Positions 28,511 through 37,052 are shown, numbered from the stretch's first letter. The stretch is DNA of 64,000 nucleotides from Treponema vincentii (GCF_010365865.1 NZ_CP048020.1:1302001-1366000), one strand, 5' to 3'. Translations and numbers: made by a program. The notes: generated by a model from the sequence alone, not told the origin.

Positions 28511-28768
28511 ATGAAAATTGAATACGCTCCGAAAGCAGGTAAACAGTTTTCAAGTCTTGATAAGCCGATACAAAACCGCATTAAAAGGTATATGAGCGAA
28601 ATTGCCGCGCTCGGTAATCCACGCTCCCGCGGAAAAGCGCTTAGTTCAAACCTTGCTGGTCTATGACGCTACCGCGTGGGCGATTACCGCATTTTGTGCC
28701 GTATCCATGATGATAAATTGGTTATCACCGTCATCGAAATCGATCACCGGTCAACAGTGTATCGATGA
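28511..28768 (+). pseudogene. RelE/ParE-type toxin with in-frame UGA
   Basis: The frame opens MKIEYAPKAGKQFSSL, a typical RelE/ParE start, and would encode 85 residues ending with the family core YRVGDYRILCRIHDD and VITVIEIDHRSTVYR. At 28664-28666 the codon is TGA where the family has a tryptophan before RYRVGDYR (LAGLW-RYRVG). The frame is otherwise intact, so this is a single nonsense change (TGG to TGA), unlike the other broken genes here. The product would stop after 51 residues and lack the active-site half. The toxin is probably dead while the antitoxin stays intact. Confidence 0.8.
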
Positions 28769-28806
28769 CCGGTCTCAGTAAAGAAGAAGTGGAAGCGATT
28801 AATTAA
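28765..28806 (+). pseudogene. C-terminal remnant of an Rpn-type nuclease gene
   Basis: The 14 codons MTGLSKEEVEAIN and stop match the end of the Rpn-family protein at 32153-33046 (MTGLSKAEVEAIK). The fragment overlaps the end of the toxin frame by three bases. It suggests a past recombination at this point between an Rpn gene and the toxin-antitoxin unit. Confidence 0.6.
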
Positions 28807-28862
28807 TTGGTAATTGGTAATGGATAATTTAAGAAGAAACTTGTCAAGTATTAGTAGACACA

Positions 28863-29716
28863 TTAAATTGATAATTGTTGGTAAGCTTCATTTGGTATTC
28901 GATAATTAATACTTGAATGAAGTCTTTCACTGTTATAATACAACTCTATATATTCGACTATCGTTGCTTTCGCCTGTTCAAATTTCATATGGCGAATACT
29001 CGGCATCTCTCGTTTCATGGTCTTCCAGAAACTTTCAATTGGCTGATTGTCTTGCGGAACTCCGGGTCTTGACATACTTTTGATAAAGCCTGCTTTCTCA
29101 ATCAGCTCCGTTGTCTTTTTTGAGCAAAACTGGCTACCGCCATCAGTGTGCATATAGCGTTCAGCTGGTACATTCACATGGCGGCCGCAAGCCATTTTCA
29201 GAGCTTGATGTACAATAACTTCTCTCATATGTAATTGGATTGACCAACCAACAATCACCCTGCTTGCAACATCTATTATCCCACAAACATACACCTTGCC
29301 TCCTGTTATCTTAAATTCACTGATATCCGAACTCCAAAGCTTATTTACTTCCTTCACAGCAAATTTGTCCTTAATCACATTTTGTTTAATTATTTTTTCC
29401 TGTTGCACCATTTTGCTCCTTTTCCCTCGCCCTTTCTTTCTGCCTCCTTTCGCTATTAACCCGTTCTCTTTCATAATTCGAGCAATTTTCCATTCACTCA
29501 CTTTGATATGCTCTCGCTCAAGCGCTTTTTTGATCCGTATCCGCCCATAATTTCCCTTATGTTTGGCAAATGTAGAAATGATACGCTGCTCAAGCTGTTT
29601 TTTCTTCTTTCTGCTCCTTTGCTTGCCTATAGTAGCTGCTACGCGATACGCCAAGTATCCGGCATACAGTGCTTATTTTTCTTTGAGAAAAATATTTTTT
29701 TGCTATTTTGACGCAT
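28863..29716 (-). CDS. IS3-family transposase OrfB, two frameshifts
   Basis: The rejoined protein has about 283 residues. The N-terminal part includes VCRILGVSRSSYYRQA, then the HTH_21-like GNYGRIRIKKAL, then the DDE integrase core: SSDISEF, HTDGGSQF and SFWKTMKREM give the three acidic residues. One extra base in the seven-base run 29695-29701 and one in the six-base run 29598-29603 split it into three frames. The first run (A7 on the coding strand) could also be a slippage site of the kind IS3 elements use. The start ATG at 29716 lies 4 bases after orfA. Confidence 0.85.
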
Positions 29717-29720
29717 TCGC

Positions 29721-30011
29721 TCACTTTTCCGCAAAGTATGCCGCTGCTTTTTTTAGTACTTCATTCTCCAGTTTTAAGTACTCGTTTTCCTTTTGCAGTT
29801 TCTTCAGTTGCGCATCTGCACTTCTTACTCGTCCTGAACCGACAAAAGCTTCCTGTCCATAGCTTTCATATTGGTTTAACCATTTGTATAAAAGCTGTAC
29901 TCGTACACTCAATTTCTCTGCCACAATGCGCACGGGTATGTTTTTTTCAACAACCAGCTTACATGCCTGCTCTTTTAAATCTTTCGTATAATTCTTGTAA
30001 ACACGTCCCAT
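29721..30011 (-). CDS. IS3-family OrfA
   Basis: OrfA (96 residues) is the DNA-binding partner of the IS3 transposase. It has a helix-turn-helix (PVRIVAEKLSVRVQLLYKWL) and a C-terminal leucine-zipper-like helix (LKKLQKENEYLKLENEVLKK). It ends just before OrfB. The frame is intact. Confidence 0.9.
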   Translation of the reverse strand: MGRVYKNYTKDLKEQACKLVVEKNIPVRIVAEKLSVRVQLLYKWLNQYESYGQEAFVGSGRVRSADAQLKKLQKENEYLKLENEVLKKAAAYFAEK

Positions 30012-30109
30012 ATATTCTCCATTTTACCTGTCTACTTTTATTATACAAGTTTCGAAAATTACACATTACAAATTACCAATTAACAATTAGTTATCGGGAG
30101 CATTGATGT

Positions 30110-30649
30110 ATGAAGAAAAATTGTGTAAAGGCAGCGCTCTGTGCGCTGGTATTTTTGAGCGGTTCCGTTCTTTTTGCTCAAGAGGTTGAGGATGAACCTA
30201 AAAGAGAAAAAGACGGCCTTCATTGGTCTTTGGGTATTTCGGCGGAAGGGAATATGAATGTACCGAAGGGCTCTGCCTTGGGTGCAGGGCTGTACGGGAT
30301 GTTTGTATTGCCTAATTGGGTTAAAACAGGCAGATTTTCAGCCGGTGTAAAGCTCTTGTATTCGACGGGATTTAAAAGCTACAGTCTTCTTGATACGGCT
30401 GTTTTGTTCCGCTGGAATTTTTATGATTTTGCAAAATTTAAAACCTGCGATTCAGGATTTTTTGTTCAGGCGGAAGGAGGCGTTTCCTTAGGCTGGAATG
30501 GAAAGACCGCAAAACCCTTTGTATTCGGTTTGGGAGAAGGAACATTCGGCTACCGCTTTGCAGTAAAAACCTTTTTTATCGAACCCTATATAAGAGGCGG
30601 CTATCCGGTAATCTGGGCTGCCGGAGTAAGCGGAGGATTTAGAATATGA
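30110..30649 (+). CDS. Small outer-membrane beta-barrel-like protein, copy 1
   Basis: The 179-residue protein has a signal peptide (CALVFLSGSVLFAQ, cleavage after FAQ) and then amphipathic strands rich in aromatic and glycine residues, such as LGAGLYGMFVLPNW, FSAGVKLLYSTGF, and SLLDTAVLFRWNFYDF, ending in GGFRI. This fits an eight-strand outer-membrane barrel, but I know no named family. It is ~85-90% identical by eye to the 33084-33632 protein. Its stop codon overlaps the start of the LRR lipoprotein (ATGA), which suggests coupled translation and a shared job. Confidence 0.65.
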   Translation: MKKNCVKAALCALVFLSGSVLFAQEVEDEPKREKDGLHWSLGISAEGNMNVPKGSALGAGLYGMFVLPNWVKTGRFSAGVKLLYSTGFKSYSLLDTAVLFRWNFYDFAKFKTCDSGFFVQAEGGVSLGWNGKTAKPFVFGLGEGTFGYRFAVKTFFIEPYIRGGYPVIWAAGVSGGFRI

Positions 30650-31903
30650 AAAAAGATTGTTTTAGTTTTGGCGGTACTTTTAGTATTGGTTTCCGCTTGT
30701 AAAAACCCGTTTTTAAAGAAGATGCTGGTTGAAGAGGGGAAGGGAAACACTGTACCTGAAAAACCGCAGGCCCCCCCCTTTGTCGAAGGTGGCGCATCGC
30801 TCATCTTAAGCCCCAATAAGCTCGTCATCAGCGTTAAGGCAGTAACCTCGGACGGTTCCGCCGTAGCTGTAGAAGGCTGCACCGAAACGGAACTTACAAG
30901 CGGCACCGTTACCGTGCTGCACGCAAAAGGCACAAGGGTTATCCTTAAAGGCAAGATCACTGCGCTGGGCTGCGACAACAATCAGCTGACCGCACTTAAT
31001 GTGCAGGGCTTAACTGCTTTGCAAGGGCTGGACTGCCACATCAATCAGCTCACCGCACTTAATGTGCAGGGCTTAACCGCCTTGCAAGGGCTGGACTGCT
31101 TGGGCAATCAGCTGACCGAACTTAATGTGCAAGGCTTAACTGCTTTGCAATATCTGTCCTGCGCCGGCAATCGGCTCACCGCACTTAACGTGCAGGGCTT
31201 AACCGCTTTGAAAAAGCTGTACTGCCACAACAATCAGTTTACCGCTCTTAATGTGCAGGGCTTAACCGCTTTGGAAGAGCTGTACTGCTATAACAATCAG
31301 CTTACAGCACTTAATGTGCAGGGCTTAACCGCTTTGAAAAAGCTGTACTGCCACAACAATCAGCTCACCGAACTTAATGTGCAGGGCTTAACCACTTTGC
31401 AAACGCTGAACTGCTGGGGCAATCAGTTTACATCCCTTAACGTGCAAGGCTGCACCGCTTTGAAAGATCTGCGCTGCTGGGGCAATCAGCTTACCGCTCT
31501 TAATGTGCAGGGCTTAACCACTTTGCAAACGCTGAACTGCTGGGGCAATCAGCTCACCGAACTTAATGTGCAGGGCTGTACCGCTTTGCAAAGTCTGGTG
31601 TGCGGCAGCAATCAGCTTACCGAACTTAATGTGCAGGGCTTAACCGCTTTGCGAACGCTACACTGCTACAACAATAAGCTCACCGCACAAGCCTTTACCA
31701 AACTCTTTGACGATTTACCGGCGCGGCAGGATAGTGATAAGGGGGAGTGTATTCTTTACACCGAAGAATCCGGCCTTAGCGAAGGCAATCACACAGACTT
31801 TAGCACACCTGAGGCACTGAAAACCGCCTTTAATAATGCTAAAAATAACAAGAAGTGGAAGATGTATAAGTGGAATGGAAGCTGGCTCGGGGTTGAGATT
31901 TAA
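30646..31903 (+). CDS. LRR lipoprotein, copy 1, one frameshift
   Basis: The rejoined protein has about 418 residues: a lipobox (VLVSAC), a short linker, a strand-rich domain (FVEGGASLILSPNKL), then eleven 21-residue leucine-rich repeats of the form LTALNVQGLTALQxLxCxxNQ, and a C-terminal cap (AFTKLFDDLPARQ). The ATG at 30646 overlaps the barrel stop. The A-run at 30649-30654 has six As against five in the copy at 33629, and this shifts the frame at codon 3. A C-run of eight (30771-30778) follows. It is likely a surface-exposed ligand-binding lipoprotein. Confidence 0.75.
30986..31678 (+). repeat. Eleven 63-bp LRR-coding repeats
   Basis: Eleven in-frame units of 63 bases encode the LRR block. 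Many units share long stretches such as CTTAATGTGCAGGGCTTAAC, so they are alike at the DNA level. That permits gain or loss of units by recombination without changing the frame. Confidence 0.9.
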
Positions 31904-32024
31904 TGGAATGGGTAATTGGTAATGGGTAATTGGTAATGGGTAATTGGTAATGGGTAATTGTCGAATTGTCAATTACAAATTACACATTACCAATTACAAA
32001 TTGATTACACATTACACATTATGA
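31904..32024. repeat. TAATTGG/TAATGGG heptamer array
   Basis: Heptamers TAATTGG and TAATGGG alternate eight or nine times from about 31908, followed by the reverse forms (CAATTAC, CATTACC) to 32024, so long hairpins can form. Shorter pieces occur at 24072, 28800, 30056 and 35315, always at the edge of accessory genes. Bases 32025-32123 show nothing else, apart from AT-rich DNA. Confidence 0.7.
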
Positions 32025-32123
32025 AGCGTCTCCCTTTCTTCCCTAAAAACCTCACCGCAAAAACGCAAAGAATTTTATATGGAAAGAATAGAACAATTTA
32101 TTTTTAAATCCTATAATCTATGC

Positions 32124-32129
32124 TATAAT
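32124..32129 (+). promoter_or_regulatory. -10 box before the Rpn-type gene
   Basis: A perfect TATAAT lies 23 bases before the start codon, with a second TATAAT at 32112-32117. No good -35 box is visible at the right distance, so the assignment is tentative. Confidence 0.4.
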
Positions 32130-32152
32130 GCAGTCAGTAAGAGGTATCCGCT

Positions 32153-33046
32153 ATGACTACGGCAAATAGAAAATATAAAGATTCGGTATTTGTTGACCTA
32201 TTCAGTGAAGATGAAAAGGCTAAAGAGAACTTTTTATCACTGTATAATGCCCTGCATGGTACAAACCTTCAACTTTCCTGTCCTGTAGAAAACATACGGC
32301 TTGATAACATTATGTATATGAACATCATCAACGATGTTTCTTGCCTTGTAGACAATAAGATTATCGTTCTTGCTGAACATCAATCTACCATAAACGAGAA
32401 TATGCCATTACGCTTTTTGCAATATATAGCAAGATTGTATGAAAAGTTACAAGCACCGGCAGACAGGTATTTAAGAAAGCTATCAAAAATACCTACGCCG
32501 GAGTTCTACGTTTTTTACAATGGCATAGAAGACTACCCTGAAACTACAGTGTTAAAACTATCAGATGCCTTTATTACCAAACCTGAGCAGATGCCGTTAG
32601 ACCTTGAGGTAAAGGTATATAACATAAACAAAAGCAAGGGAGCAGAAGTATTGAGCCATTGCAAAACCTTAGATGAATACAGTTTGTTTATTGAAGAGGT
32701 GCGCATCCAAACGCAACTCGACCCTGAAAACGGCTTTACCAATGCGGTAAAAATATGTATAGAAAAAGGAATCTTAAAAGAATACTTACAGCGAAAGTCA
32801 CGGGAGGTGATCAATATGCTAATAGCCGAATATGATTATGACACAGATATTGCAGTACAGAGAGAAGAAGCAGGCAAAATAGCCTTTGCCAAAGGGATAT
32901 CTCAAGGACTATCTCAAGGACTATCTCAAGGTTCTCGCCAAAAAGCGCTTGAAACAGCACGGTTGATGAAACAAGCGAATTGTGAAATCCCATTTATCGA
33001 AAAGATGACCGGTCTGAGCAAAGCGGAAGTAGAAGCGATTAAATAA
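32153..33046 (+). CDS. Rpn-family PD-(D/E)XK nuclease/putative transposase
   Basis: This 297-residue protein is of the Rpn/PDDEXK_2 family, nucleases that promote recombination and are often called transposases. Typical parts are KYKDSVFVDLFSED at the start, the nuclease core VDNKIIVLAEHQSTINENMPLR with the E-x-Q motif, RLYEKL and EFYVFYNG. Near the C-terminus three copies of GLSQ are encoded by a 12-bp tandem repeat (32897-32932). The last residues MTGLSKAEVEAIK are repeated as a fragment at 28765. It sits between the two barrel/LRR cassettes and could have helped their duplication, but that is inference. Confidence 0.82.
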   Translation: MTTANRKYKDSVFVDLFSEDEKAKENFLSLYNALHGTNLQLSCPVENIRLDNIMYMNIINDVSCLVDNKIIVLAEHQSTINENMPLRFLQYIARLYEKLQAPADRYLRKLSKIPTPEFYVFYNGIEDYPETTVLKLSDAFITKPEQMPLDLEVKVYNINKSKGAEVLSHCKTLDEYSLFIEEVRIQTQLDPENGFTNAVKICIEKGILKEYLQRKSREVINMLIAEYDYDTDIAVQREEAGKIAFAKGISQGLSQGLSQGSRQKALETARLMKQANCEIPFIEKMTGLSKAEVEAIK

Positions 33047-33083
33047 TTGGGAATTATGAATTAGTTATCGGGAGCATTGATGT

Positions 33084-33632
33084 ATGAAGAAAAATTATGT
33101 AAAAACAGCACTCTGTGTGCCGGTGTTTTTATGGATTATGGGAGCTTCCGTTCTTTTTGCCCAAGAGGTGAATGAGGAACCTGCAGAACAAAAAGACGTT
33201 CTTCATTGGTCGGTGGGGCTTTCTGCGGAAGGGAATATGAACATGCCGAAAGGCTATGCCTTGGGCGCAGGGCTGTACGGGCTGTTTGTATTGCCTGATT
33301 GGGTTAAAACGGGCAGGTTTTCAGCCGGTGCAAAGCTCTTGTATTCGACGGGATTTAAAAGATACAGTCTTCTTGATACGGCTGTTTTGTTCCGCTGGAA
33401 TTTTTATGATTTTGCAAAGTTTAAAACCTGCGATTCGGGCTTTTTTGTTCAGGCGGAAGGAGGCGTTTCCTTAGGCTGGAACGGAAAGAGCGCAAAACCC
33501 TTTGTATTCGGCTTGGGAGAAGGAACATTCGGTTACCGCTTTGCAGTAAAAACCTTTTTTATCGAACCGTATATAAGAGGCGGCTATCCGATAATCTGGG
33601 CTGCCGGAGTAAGCGGAGGATTTAGAATATGA
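33084..33632 (+). CDS. Small outer-membrane beta-barrel-like protein, copy 2
   Basis: This 182-residue protein is the paralogue of the 30110-30649 protein. The signal peptide region is a few residues longer (VFLWIMGASVLFAQ), and the barrel strands are nearly identical, ending GYPIIWAAGVSGGFRI. The 25 bases before the start, including TTATCGGGAGCATTGATGT, are also the same as in copy 1. The stop overlaps the LRR lipoprotein start (ATGA). No known family was recognised. Confidence 0.65.
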   Translation: MKKNYVKTALCVPVFLWIMGASVLFAQEVNEEPAEQKDVLHWSVGLSAEGNMNMPKGYALGAGLYGLFVLPDWVKTGRFSAGAKLLYSTGFKRYSLLDTAVLFRWNFYDFAKFKTCDSGFFVQAEGGVSLGWNGKSAKPFVFGLGEGTFGYRFAVKTFFIEPYIRGGYPIIWAAGVSGGFRI

Positions 33633-35314
33633 AAAAGATTGTTTTAGTTTTGGCGGTACTTTTAGTATCGGTTTCCGCTTGTAAAAACCCGTTTTTAAAG
33701 GAGATGCTGGTTGAGGAGGAAAAGGGTGAAAGTTCTGCGGTTCCCAAACACACGGTAACTTTCAGCGTAGAAGGCACCGGCGGAACGCTTAAAGTAAAGG
33801 CGGACGGTGTAGAGGAAACGGCGAAGAGTCCCATAAGCATTGAACAGGGTAAAAAGGTAACTTTTACGGCAGAGCCTGCCGCAGGCTACATGATAAAAGA
33901 GTGGAAAGTAGACGGCATCGTTGTTACAGACAATACGGAAAATTCATATATCCATACCGTTACAAAAGCGGTTGACGTTAAAGTGAGCTTTGATGCCCCC
34001 TTTGTCGAAGGCGGCGCATCGCTCATCTTAAGCCCCGACAAGCTCGATATCAAAGTTAAGGTAACAACCGCCGACAGTGCCCCCATTACGGTGGAAGGCT
34101 GTGAAGAAACGGAGCTTACAAGCGGTGCCAAAACCGTGCTGCACGCAAAAGGCACAAGGGTTATCCTCAAAGGCAAGATCATCAAGCTGGGCTGCGACAA
34201 TAATCAGCTCACCGCACTTAATGTACAGGGCTTAACCGCTTTGCAATATCTGAACTGCGGCTACAATCGGCTTACCGCTCTTAATGCGCAGGGCTTAACC
34301 GCTTTGCAAGAGCTGTCCTGCTACAGCAATCAGCTGACCGCACTTAATATGCAGGGCTTAACCGCTTTGAAAGAGCTGTACTGCTATAACAATCAGCTTA
34401 CCGCACTTAATGTGCAGGGCTTAACCGCTTTGCAAAGGCTGCACTGCTATAACAATCAGCTTACCGCACTTAATATGCAGGGCTTAACCGCTTTGCAAAC
34501 GCTGTACTGTCCGGACAATCAGCTGACCGCTCTTAATGTGCAGGGCTTAACCGCTTTGCAAACGCTGTACTGCTATAACAATCAGCTTACCGCACTTAAT
34601 GTGCAGGGTTGCATCGCTCTGCACACGCTGACATGCTCTGGTAATCAGCTTACCGCACTTAATGTGCAGGGCTTAACCGCTTTGCAAAAGCTGCACTGCT
34701 ATAACAATCAACTCACCGCACTTAATGCGCAGGGTTGTACCGCTTTGAGATGGCTGGTCTGCACTGACAATCAGCTTACCACACTTAATGTGCAGGGCTG
34801 TACCGCTTTGCAAGAGCTGAGGTGCTATAACAATCAGCTTACCGCACTTAATGTGCAGGGCTGTACCGCTTTGCAAGAGCTGAGCTGTGGCTACAATCAA
34901 CTCACTACACTTAATATGCAGGGCTTAACCGCTTTGAAAGAGCTGTACTGCTATAACAATCAGCTTACCGCACTTAATGTGCAGGGCTGTACCGCTTTGA
35001 AAGGGCTGAGCTGCGGCTACAATCAACTCACTACACTTAATGTGCAAGGCTTAACTGCTTTGCGAACGCTACACTGCTACAACAATAAGCTCACCGCACA
35101 AGCCTTTACCAAACTCTTTGACGATTTACCGGCGCGGCAGGATAGTGATAAGGGGGAGTGTATTCTTTACACCGAAGAATCCGGCCTTAGCGAAGGCAAT
35201 CACACAGACTTTAGCACACCTGAGGCACTGAAAACCGCCTTTAATAATGCTAAAAATAACAAGAAGTGGAAGATGTATAAGTGGAATGGAAGCTGGTCAT
35301 GGGTTGAGATTTAA
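33629..35314 (+). CDS. LRR lipoprotein, copy 2
   Basis: The intact 561-residue lipoprotein has a lipobox (VSVSAC, cysteine 18), an InlB B-repeat-like domain (about 40-122: TVTFSVEGTGGTLKVKADG, GYMIKEWKVDG) that copy 1 lacks, the FVEGGASLILSPDKL domain, fourteen 21-residue LRRs, and a C-terminal cap. The cap is almost identical in DNA to copy 1 over ~200 bases, so gene conversion or recent duplication is likely. The repeats carry an unusual cysteine in each unit (LxCxxNQ). It is probably surface-exposed and may bind host or microbial ligands. Confidence 0.8.
   Translation: MKKIVLVLAVLLVSVSACKNPFLKEMLVEEEKGESSAVPKHTVTFSVEGTGGTLKVKADGVEETAKSPISIEQGKKVTFTAEPAAGYMIKEWKVDGIVVTDNTENSYIHTVTKAVDVKVSFDAPFVEGGASLILSPDKLDIKVKVTTADSAPITVEGCEETELTSGAKTVLHAKGTRVILKGKIIKLGCDNNQLTALNVQGLTALQYLNCGYNRLTALNAQGLTALQELSCYSNQLTALNMQGLTALKELYCYNNQLTALNVQGLTALQRLHCYNNQLTALNMQGLTALQTLYCPDNQLTALNVQGLTALQTLYCYNNQLTALNVQGCIALHTLTCSGNQLTALNVQGLTALQKLHCYNNQLTALNAQGCTALRWLVCTDNQLTTLNVQGCTALQELRCYNNQLTALNVQGCTALQELSCGYNQLTTLNMQGLTALKELYCYNNQLTALNVQGCTALKGLSCGYNQLTTLNVQGLTALRTLHCYNNKLTAQAFTKLFDDLPARQDSDKGECILYTEESGLSEGNHTDFSTPEALKTAFNNAKNNKKWKMYKWNGSWSWVEI
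34208..35089 (+). repeat. Fourteen 63-bp LRR-coding repeats
   Basis: Fourteen in-frame 63-base units, closely related to each other and to the eleven units at 30986-31678. Position-specific variation is limited mainly to the codons just after LTAL and around the cysteine. Confidence 0.9.
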
Positions 35315-35418
35315 TGGAATGGGTAATGGGTAATTGGTAATTATCAACCGCTTTTCCCGCCGACCGTCCATACGTTTTTGAAACATTCCGTATCGTAAGC
35401 ATATTTTTACCTTCCATT

Positions 35419-35606
35419 TGTGCAAAATTTTATCTAAAATTTTGCACAATTTTTTTCAGAAAAAGGGCAAACGCATCAGAGAAATAGACAAAACTGCAGA
35501 ATAAATAGGCTGTGAGACCATTTGAGCCGTGGAACGGCGAAACTCTGGTCGAATAGCCTGTTTATTCTGCAGGGCTGTTAAAAAAACAGTCTGATGCGGT
35601 TGCCCT
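35419..35606. repeat. Nested-hairpin repeat, copy C
   Basis: A terminator-like hairpin TGTGCAAAATTTTA/TAAAATTTTGCACA with a T-run (35419-35456) is followed by long inverted arms: GGGCAAACGCATCAG (35465-35479) with CTGATGCGGTTGCCC (35591-35605), and CTGCAGAATAAATAGGCT (35494-35511) with AGCCTGTTTATTCTGCAG. An inner GACCA/TGGTC stem encloses a short GCC/GGC hairpin. It lies between two genes that converge (LRR copy 2 and the C69 dipeptidase), so it could end transcription from both sides. Confidence 0.85.
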
Positions 35607-35612
35607 GAGTTT

Positions 35613-37052
35613 TTACAGGTTTTTATCCATTTTGAAGCTGAGCTTTGAATAGTTAAATGATTCCAGCATCAGCTGCGCGATGAGGTCTTTGGTCTTTTTG
35701 ATGACATAAGCGGCGGTCTTTTCGTTTTCCGCAGTGAGGAATTCGGTCAGTTTTTCTCCGGTCAGGGCTTTGCCTGCTTCGGTAACCTCATAAACTCGTT
35801 TGAATCCGTAGGTTTGCATCTCGTTCAGATAGGTGGTATTTGCGTCGCGGGACGTCGGATAGCGGCTTTCGGTCAGAAAACCGAGGATTTTAAACAGCCA
35901 ATAGGCGTTTTCGAGCGAAACGGTCGCCGTCTTTTTTTTATAGATTTTCGGCGTGTCGTTGATGTTGGTAAAAAACGGCACATAGGGGGTAAAGGCGGTG
36001 GTACCGAATGCGAGCCACTGAATAGCGGCTATGCCTTCCGGTACGCCGGGACGCAGCTGAAGAATATGGGATTCCGCCGTGCGGGAAAGGGAGATTCCTC
36101 TGAACCGCGTTTTTTCATAGTCGGTTCCCGCCTTGCCGAGCGGATCGTAGACGGTTTCGTTGTAATGCGAACTCAAGATATACTGCACATCTTCTACCGA
36201 AATTAGCCTGTTCGCCTTTCGTATAAACGGGATATCGTTGGATACGGGGCTTTGCTCTATTTCGGGGTTCAGATATTTTTGTGCGAACCATGCGCGCGGC
36301 GTGTTGTACACACGGTCTTTCTCGGTTGAAGTGCCGAAAATATGCCGGAAATTAAAGCCTTCGCGGTCGGGATTGAGCTTATGCGCATCGGCAAATGCCT
36401 GAATGCCGTCCGCCCACATAAAATCACGTTCGTTTGAAAAATCGATGGTTTCGATACAGACCTGATTGGGCGCAACCGCATAGCAGTCATCGGGGATGCG
36501 CTGCGCGACCCAGTAATGTCCGCACGGGATTTCCATATACCACGCTTCATCCGCATCGGCAAAAAGGATCCCGTTGCCTTCCGCCGAACCGTATTGCGCA
36601 ATCAATTTTCCTAAAAAGGCGACGCCTCCCCGCGCGGAATTGATAAACGGCGCTACGATGCTGTGGATGGCATCTTCTCCGATGCCGTCCGGCACGAGCG
36701 GATCGAATGCAAGCACACGCGGGTTGCCGTATACGCTTTCGGTTGAGCTGACGGCAATATTCTTTTCGTTGATACCCGCTTCACCGTATTCTCCTTCATC
36801 GCCCTTCAGCAGCTGAAATGCCTGAGGCGTAGAAGTGCAGCGCAGCGCCTTCTCCGGCAGCGCAACGGTAACACCGGTATTTTTCGACGTATAGGTACGG
36901 TTTTTGATCTCGCTTGCAGGCATCACGGTAAAAAGCTTAACTGAAATTGCTTCATGAAAGTCCTCGTTACGGGCAATCATTATCGAACCGTCAACTGAGG
37001 CATTTTTACCGACCAACACGGTGGTGCAAGATTGATGATGTGTGTTTTTCAT
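35613..37052 (-). CDS. C69-family dipeptidase
   Basis: The 479-residue protein is of the C69 (PepD/dipeptidase A) family of N-terminal-nucleophile hydrolases. The nucleophile is the cysteine in SCTTVLVGKNAS (residue 9); the ATG start then a short propeptide is as expected. Further motifs are ARNEDFHEAISVK, then AGINEKNIAVSSTES, and EAWYMEIPCGHYWVAQRIPD. It probably cleaves dipeptides from imported peptides in the cytoplasm (no signal peptide). A GGAG site lies before the start. Not in an obvious operon. Confidence 0.9.
   Translation of the reverse strand: MKNTHHQSCTTVLVGKNASVDGSIMIARNEDFHEAISVKLFTVMPASEIKNRTYTSKNTGVTVALPEKALRCTSTPQAFQLLKGDEGEYGEAGINEKNIAVSSTESVYGNPRVLAFDPLVPDGIGEDAIHSIVAPFINSARGGVAFLGKLIAQYGSAEGNGILFADADEAWYMEIPCGHYWVAQRIPDDCYAVAPNQVCIETIDFSNERDFMWADGIQAFADAHKLNPDREGFNFRHIFGTSTEKDRVYNTPRAWFAQKYLNPEIEQSPVSNDIPFIRKANRLISVEDVQYILSSHYNETVYDPLGKAGTDYEKTRFRGISLSRTAESHILQLRPGVPEGIAAIQWLAFGTTAFTPYVPFFTNINDTPKIYKKKTATVSLENAYWLFKILGFLTESRYPTSRDANTTYLNEMQTYGFKRVYEVTEAGKALTGEKLTEFLTAENEKTAAYVIKKTKDLIAQLMLESFNYSKLSFKMDKNL

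Larger units (their letters stand above)
28836..30053 (-). mobile_element. IS3-family insertion sequence
   Basis: The 1218-bp element has imperfect terminal inverted repeats: both ends read GAAACTTGT inward, and matches continue with AGTAGACA further in. It is flanked by a 3-bp direct repeat GAA (28833-28835 and 30054-30056), as expected for IS3-family target duplication. Inside are orfA and orfB on the minus strand. It inserted into the AT-rich spacer before the first barrel/LRR cassette. Confidence 0.88.

Noticed and set aside
28511-28666. UGA read as tryptophan (recoding)
   Set aside because: Other genes end at TGA normally (cdaR, the barrel genes), so the standard code applies. One nonsense change is simpler.
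30986-35089. CRISPR or satellite array
   Set aside because: The 63-bp repeats are in frame and encode a clear LRR pattern, so they are coding repeats.
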